A stretch of DNA of 7,887 nucleotides from Candidatus Hydrogenedentota bacterium (GTDB lineage Bacteria; Hydrogenedentota; Hydrogenedentia; Hydrogenedentiales; GCA-2746185). The DNA lies in the NCBI GenBank assembly GCA_012965445.1, contig DTSJ01000395.1, positions 1-7,887 on the forward strand, in the 5' to 3' direction. The notes beneath the pieces are model-generated. The model was given only the letters and a program-made list of their open reading frames with translations, did not search any database and had not been told where the DNA came from. The translations under genes and the position numbers were made by a program. Every line of letters starts with the position of its first letter. Position 1 is the first letter of the stretch. Positions 6,830-7,887 of this stretch are shown in pieces.

Positions 6830-6859
6830 AGTCTTATCCTCCCTTCGACGAGTTCTCGT

Positions 6860-7468
6860 TTAATTTCGGGGCGTTACGGTTTCCGTAAGACTGGACGTCA
6901 TTGTCACTCCGGTCCCAGCAGGGCCGGAATTGTCTTGCAAAAAAATTTGAATTTGGACCCCAGTGTCTCCTAACAGGTCAAAGCTGATTCCGTTAACAGG
7001 GGCCGCGAAATTGGCCAATACGACAGGAGCGCCACCCACTTCAGTCCGAACGACCTGACTTGTCGTTAGGCTATCGCCGTTAACGTCGTCGACATCCAGC
7101 CCGATGTTTCGTAACGCGCTGTATTGGGGGTTCCCAGCCGCATCAACGGGCCATCCATTGCCGTCTGTATCCTGGACAACTCTGTAGGTAAGCGATCCGT
7201 TCGCTTCTGCCACGAGCGTTGCGGCATTGGCTTGTCGCAATTCGCGCACAATGACCATCATCGCGTTGCGGGCATTGTCCTGAGTAATCACTTTTGAATT
7301 GTTGATTTCCACCGAGCGAGTGGTCATGAGCATTGCCGTGAAGAGGATGCCAGAAAGAATTACGATAATCGCGAGGACGATTACAAGCTCAATAAGTGTA
7401 AAGCCGGATTGGTCCCTAAACGATCCGCTAGCTCCGAGGGTTCCGGATTTCGGCGTCATAGTTGTCAT
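6860..7468 (-). CDS. Type IV prepilin-like protein (PilW/GspJ-like minor pilin)
   Basis: A 202-residue precursor with a classic class III signal: a short polar leader, then SG before FTLIELVIVLAIIVILSG. Prepilin peptidase would cut after G22, leaving F23 (N-methylated) and E27 at mature position 5. The mature chain is about 180 residues, with a long N-terminal helix followed by a beta-rich head. The head includes Asp/Asn/Gly loops DTDGNG (100-105) and DVDDVNGD (125-132). The start at 7468 overlaps the stop of the preceding gene as ATGA, suggesting translational coupling. A second ATG at 7459 has GGAG 9 nt upstream and could be the real start, shortening the leader by three residues. Middle position in a PilV-PilW-PilX order supports a minor pilin or pseudopilin role. 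The assignment to PilW rather than GspJ rests on gene order. Confidence 0.87.
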   Translation of the reverse strand: MTTMTPKSGTLGASGSFRDQSGFTLIELVIVLAIIVILSGILFTAMLMTTRSVEINNSKVITQDNARNAMMVIVRELRQANAATLVAEANGSLTYRVVQDTDGNGWPVDAAGNPQYSALRNIGLDVDDVNGDSLTTSQVVRTEVGGAPVVLANFAAPVNGISFDLLGDTGVQIQIFLQDNSGPAGTGVTMTSSLTETVTPRN

Positions 7469-7887
7469 CTCCGTACGATCGATGCGGTTGTCATGGTTTC
7501 TTCACGACCCGACAAGTAGGTTGAGGTCGTCGTGACGAACACTTGCAGCGGATTCGGCAGGTCTTCAACACCCACGAGTGGTGGGCTGACCAGATTACCA
7601 TTTCCGTCTAAATATACAATATCGATATCGAAAGTGGGAAAGCCGTCAAACTCAGGCGGTACATAACCTAACAATGTTCCTGGCTCGTCAGCTGCCCCTA
7701 ACTCGGCCCGGTATATTTCGTCCATCACGGTATGGGTGCGCACGTAAACGGTGGTTCGCTGCTCAGCATCGATTCTCAGATTGTTGGAGCTGACGTACGA
7801 TTGCATCGCAGCGACAATGCCGACAACGAATATCGCGGATGCGATCATCAATTCAATCAGGGTGAAACCCTCTTTGTCGGCGAATCG
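7465..7887 (-). CDS. Type IV prepilin-like protein (PilV/GspI-like minor pilin), N-terminus outside window
   Basis: The frame runs to the window edge. Codons 7887-7852 encode RFADKEGFTLIE, directly continuing into LMIASAIFVVGIVAAM, so the gene clearly starts off-window and the in-frame TTG at 7851 is not the start. Prepilin cleavage is expected between the G and F of EGFTLIE, with E at mature position 5. About 133 mature residues are visible: a hydrophobic N-terminal helix, its amphipathic extension (NNLRIDAEQR), then a small beta-rich head with a Gly/Asn loop (YLDGNGNL). Its stop TGA (7467-7465) overlaps the next start as ATGA. Its small size and first position before PilW-like and PilX-like genes fit a PilV/GspI-type minor pilin that primes fibre assembly. 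The promoter lies outside the window. Confidence 0.87.
   Translation of the reverse strand, partial: RFADKEGFTLIELMIASAIFVVGIVAAMQSYVSSNNLRIDAEQRTTVYVRTHTVMDEIYRAELGAADEPGTLLGYVPPEFDGFPTFDIDIVYLDGNGNLVSPPLVGVEDLPNPLQVFVTTTSTYLSGREETMTTASIVRR

Overview
The window looks like bacterial chromosome from a Gram-negative (diderm) organism. The reasons are a lipopolysaccharide-type GT9 glycosyltransferase, a type IV pilin-like minor pilin operon, a CheX-type chemotaxis gene (broken) and a bacterial tRNA-Glu with encoded CCA. Base composition is moderate and there is no phage, IS or CRISPR signal. I cannot place it in a phylum from sequence alone.

Layout, left to right. Bases 1-2061 (+): the 3' part of a polytopic membrane glycosyltransferase of the GT39/ArnT-like type, then a compact GT9 glycosyltransferase 10 nt later, apparently one envelope-glycan operon. 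Bases 2077-2517 (-): a small single-pass membrane protein with a predicted extracytoplasmic coiled coil, convergent with the GT9 gene; a 13-bp perfect inverted repeat lies inside it near the junction. Bases 2627-2704 (-): tRNA-Glu(UUC). Bases 2705-2999: no gene, but a promoter-like element and a hairpin plus T-run on the minus strand. Bases 3000-3424 (+): a cheX-like gene split into two frames, with the expected catalytic ExxN segment missing at the break. Bases 3572-4714 (-): an unrecognised membrane protein with a 36-residue tandem duplication, one transmembrane helix and C-terminal TPR-like helices. Bases 4715-5065: intergenic, holding a candidate promoter for that gene and a strong intrinsic terminator for the operon on the right. 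Bases 5066-7887 (-): three prepilin-like genes (PilV-like, PilW-like, large PilX-like) in tight translational arrangement; the first runs off the right edge.

The pilin genes probably act together as minor pilins or pseudopilins of a type IV pilus or type II secretion-like fibre, processed by a prepilin peptidase encoded elsewhere. The two glycosyltransferases probably act in surface polysaccharide or LPS assembly. I see no clear new multi-gene system. The points most worth following are the precise loss of the CheX catalytic segment, the young 108-bp duplication in the TPR membrane protein, and the unusually large PilX-like protein.
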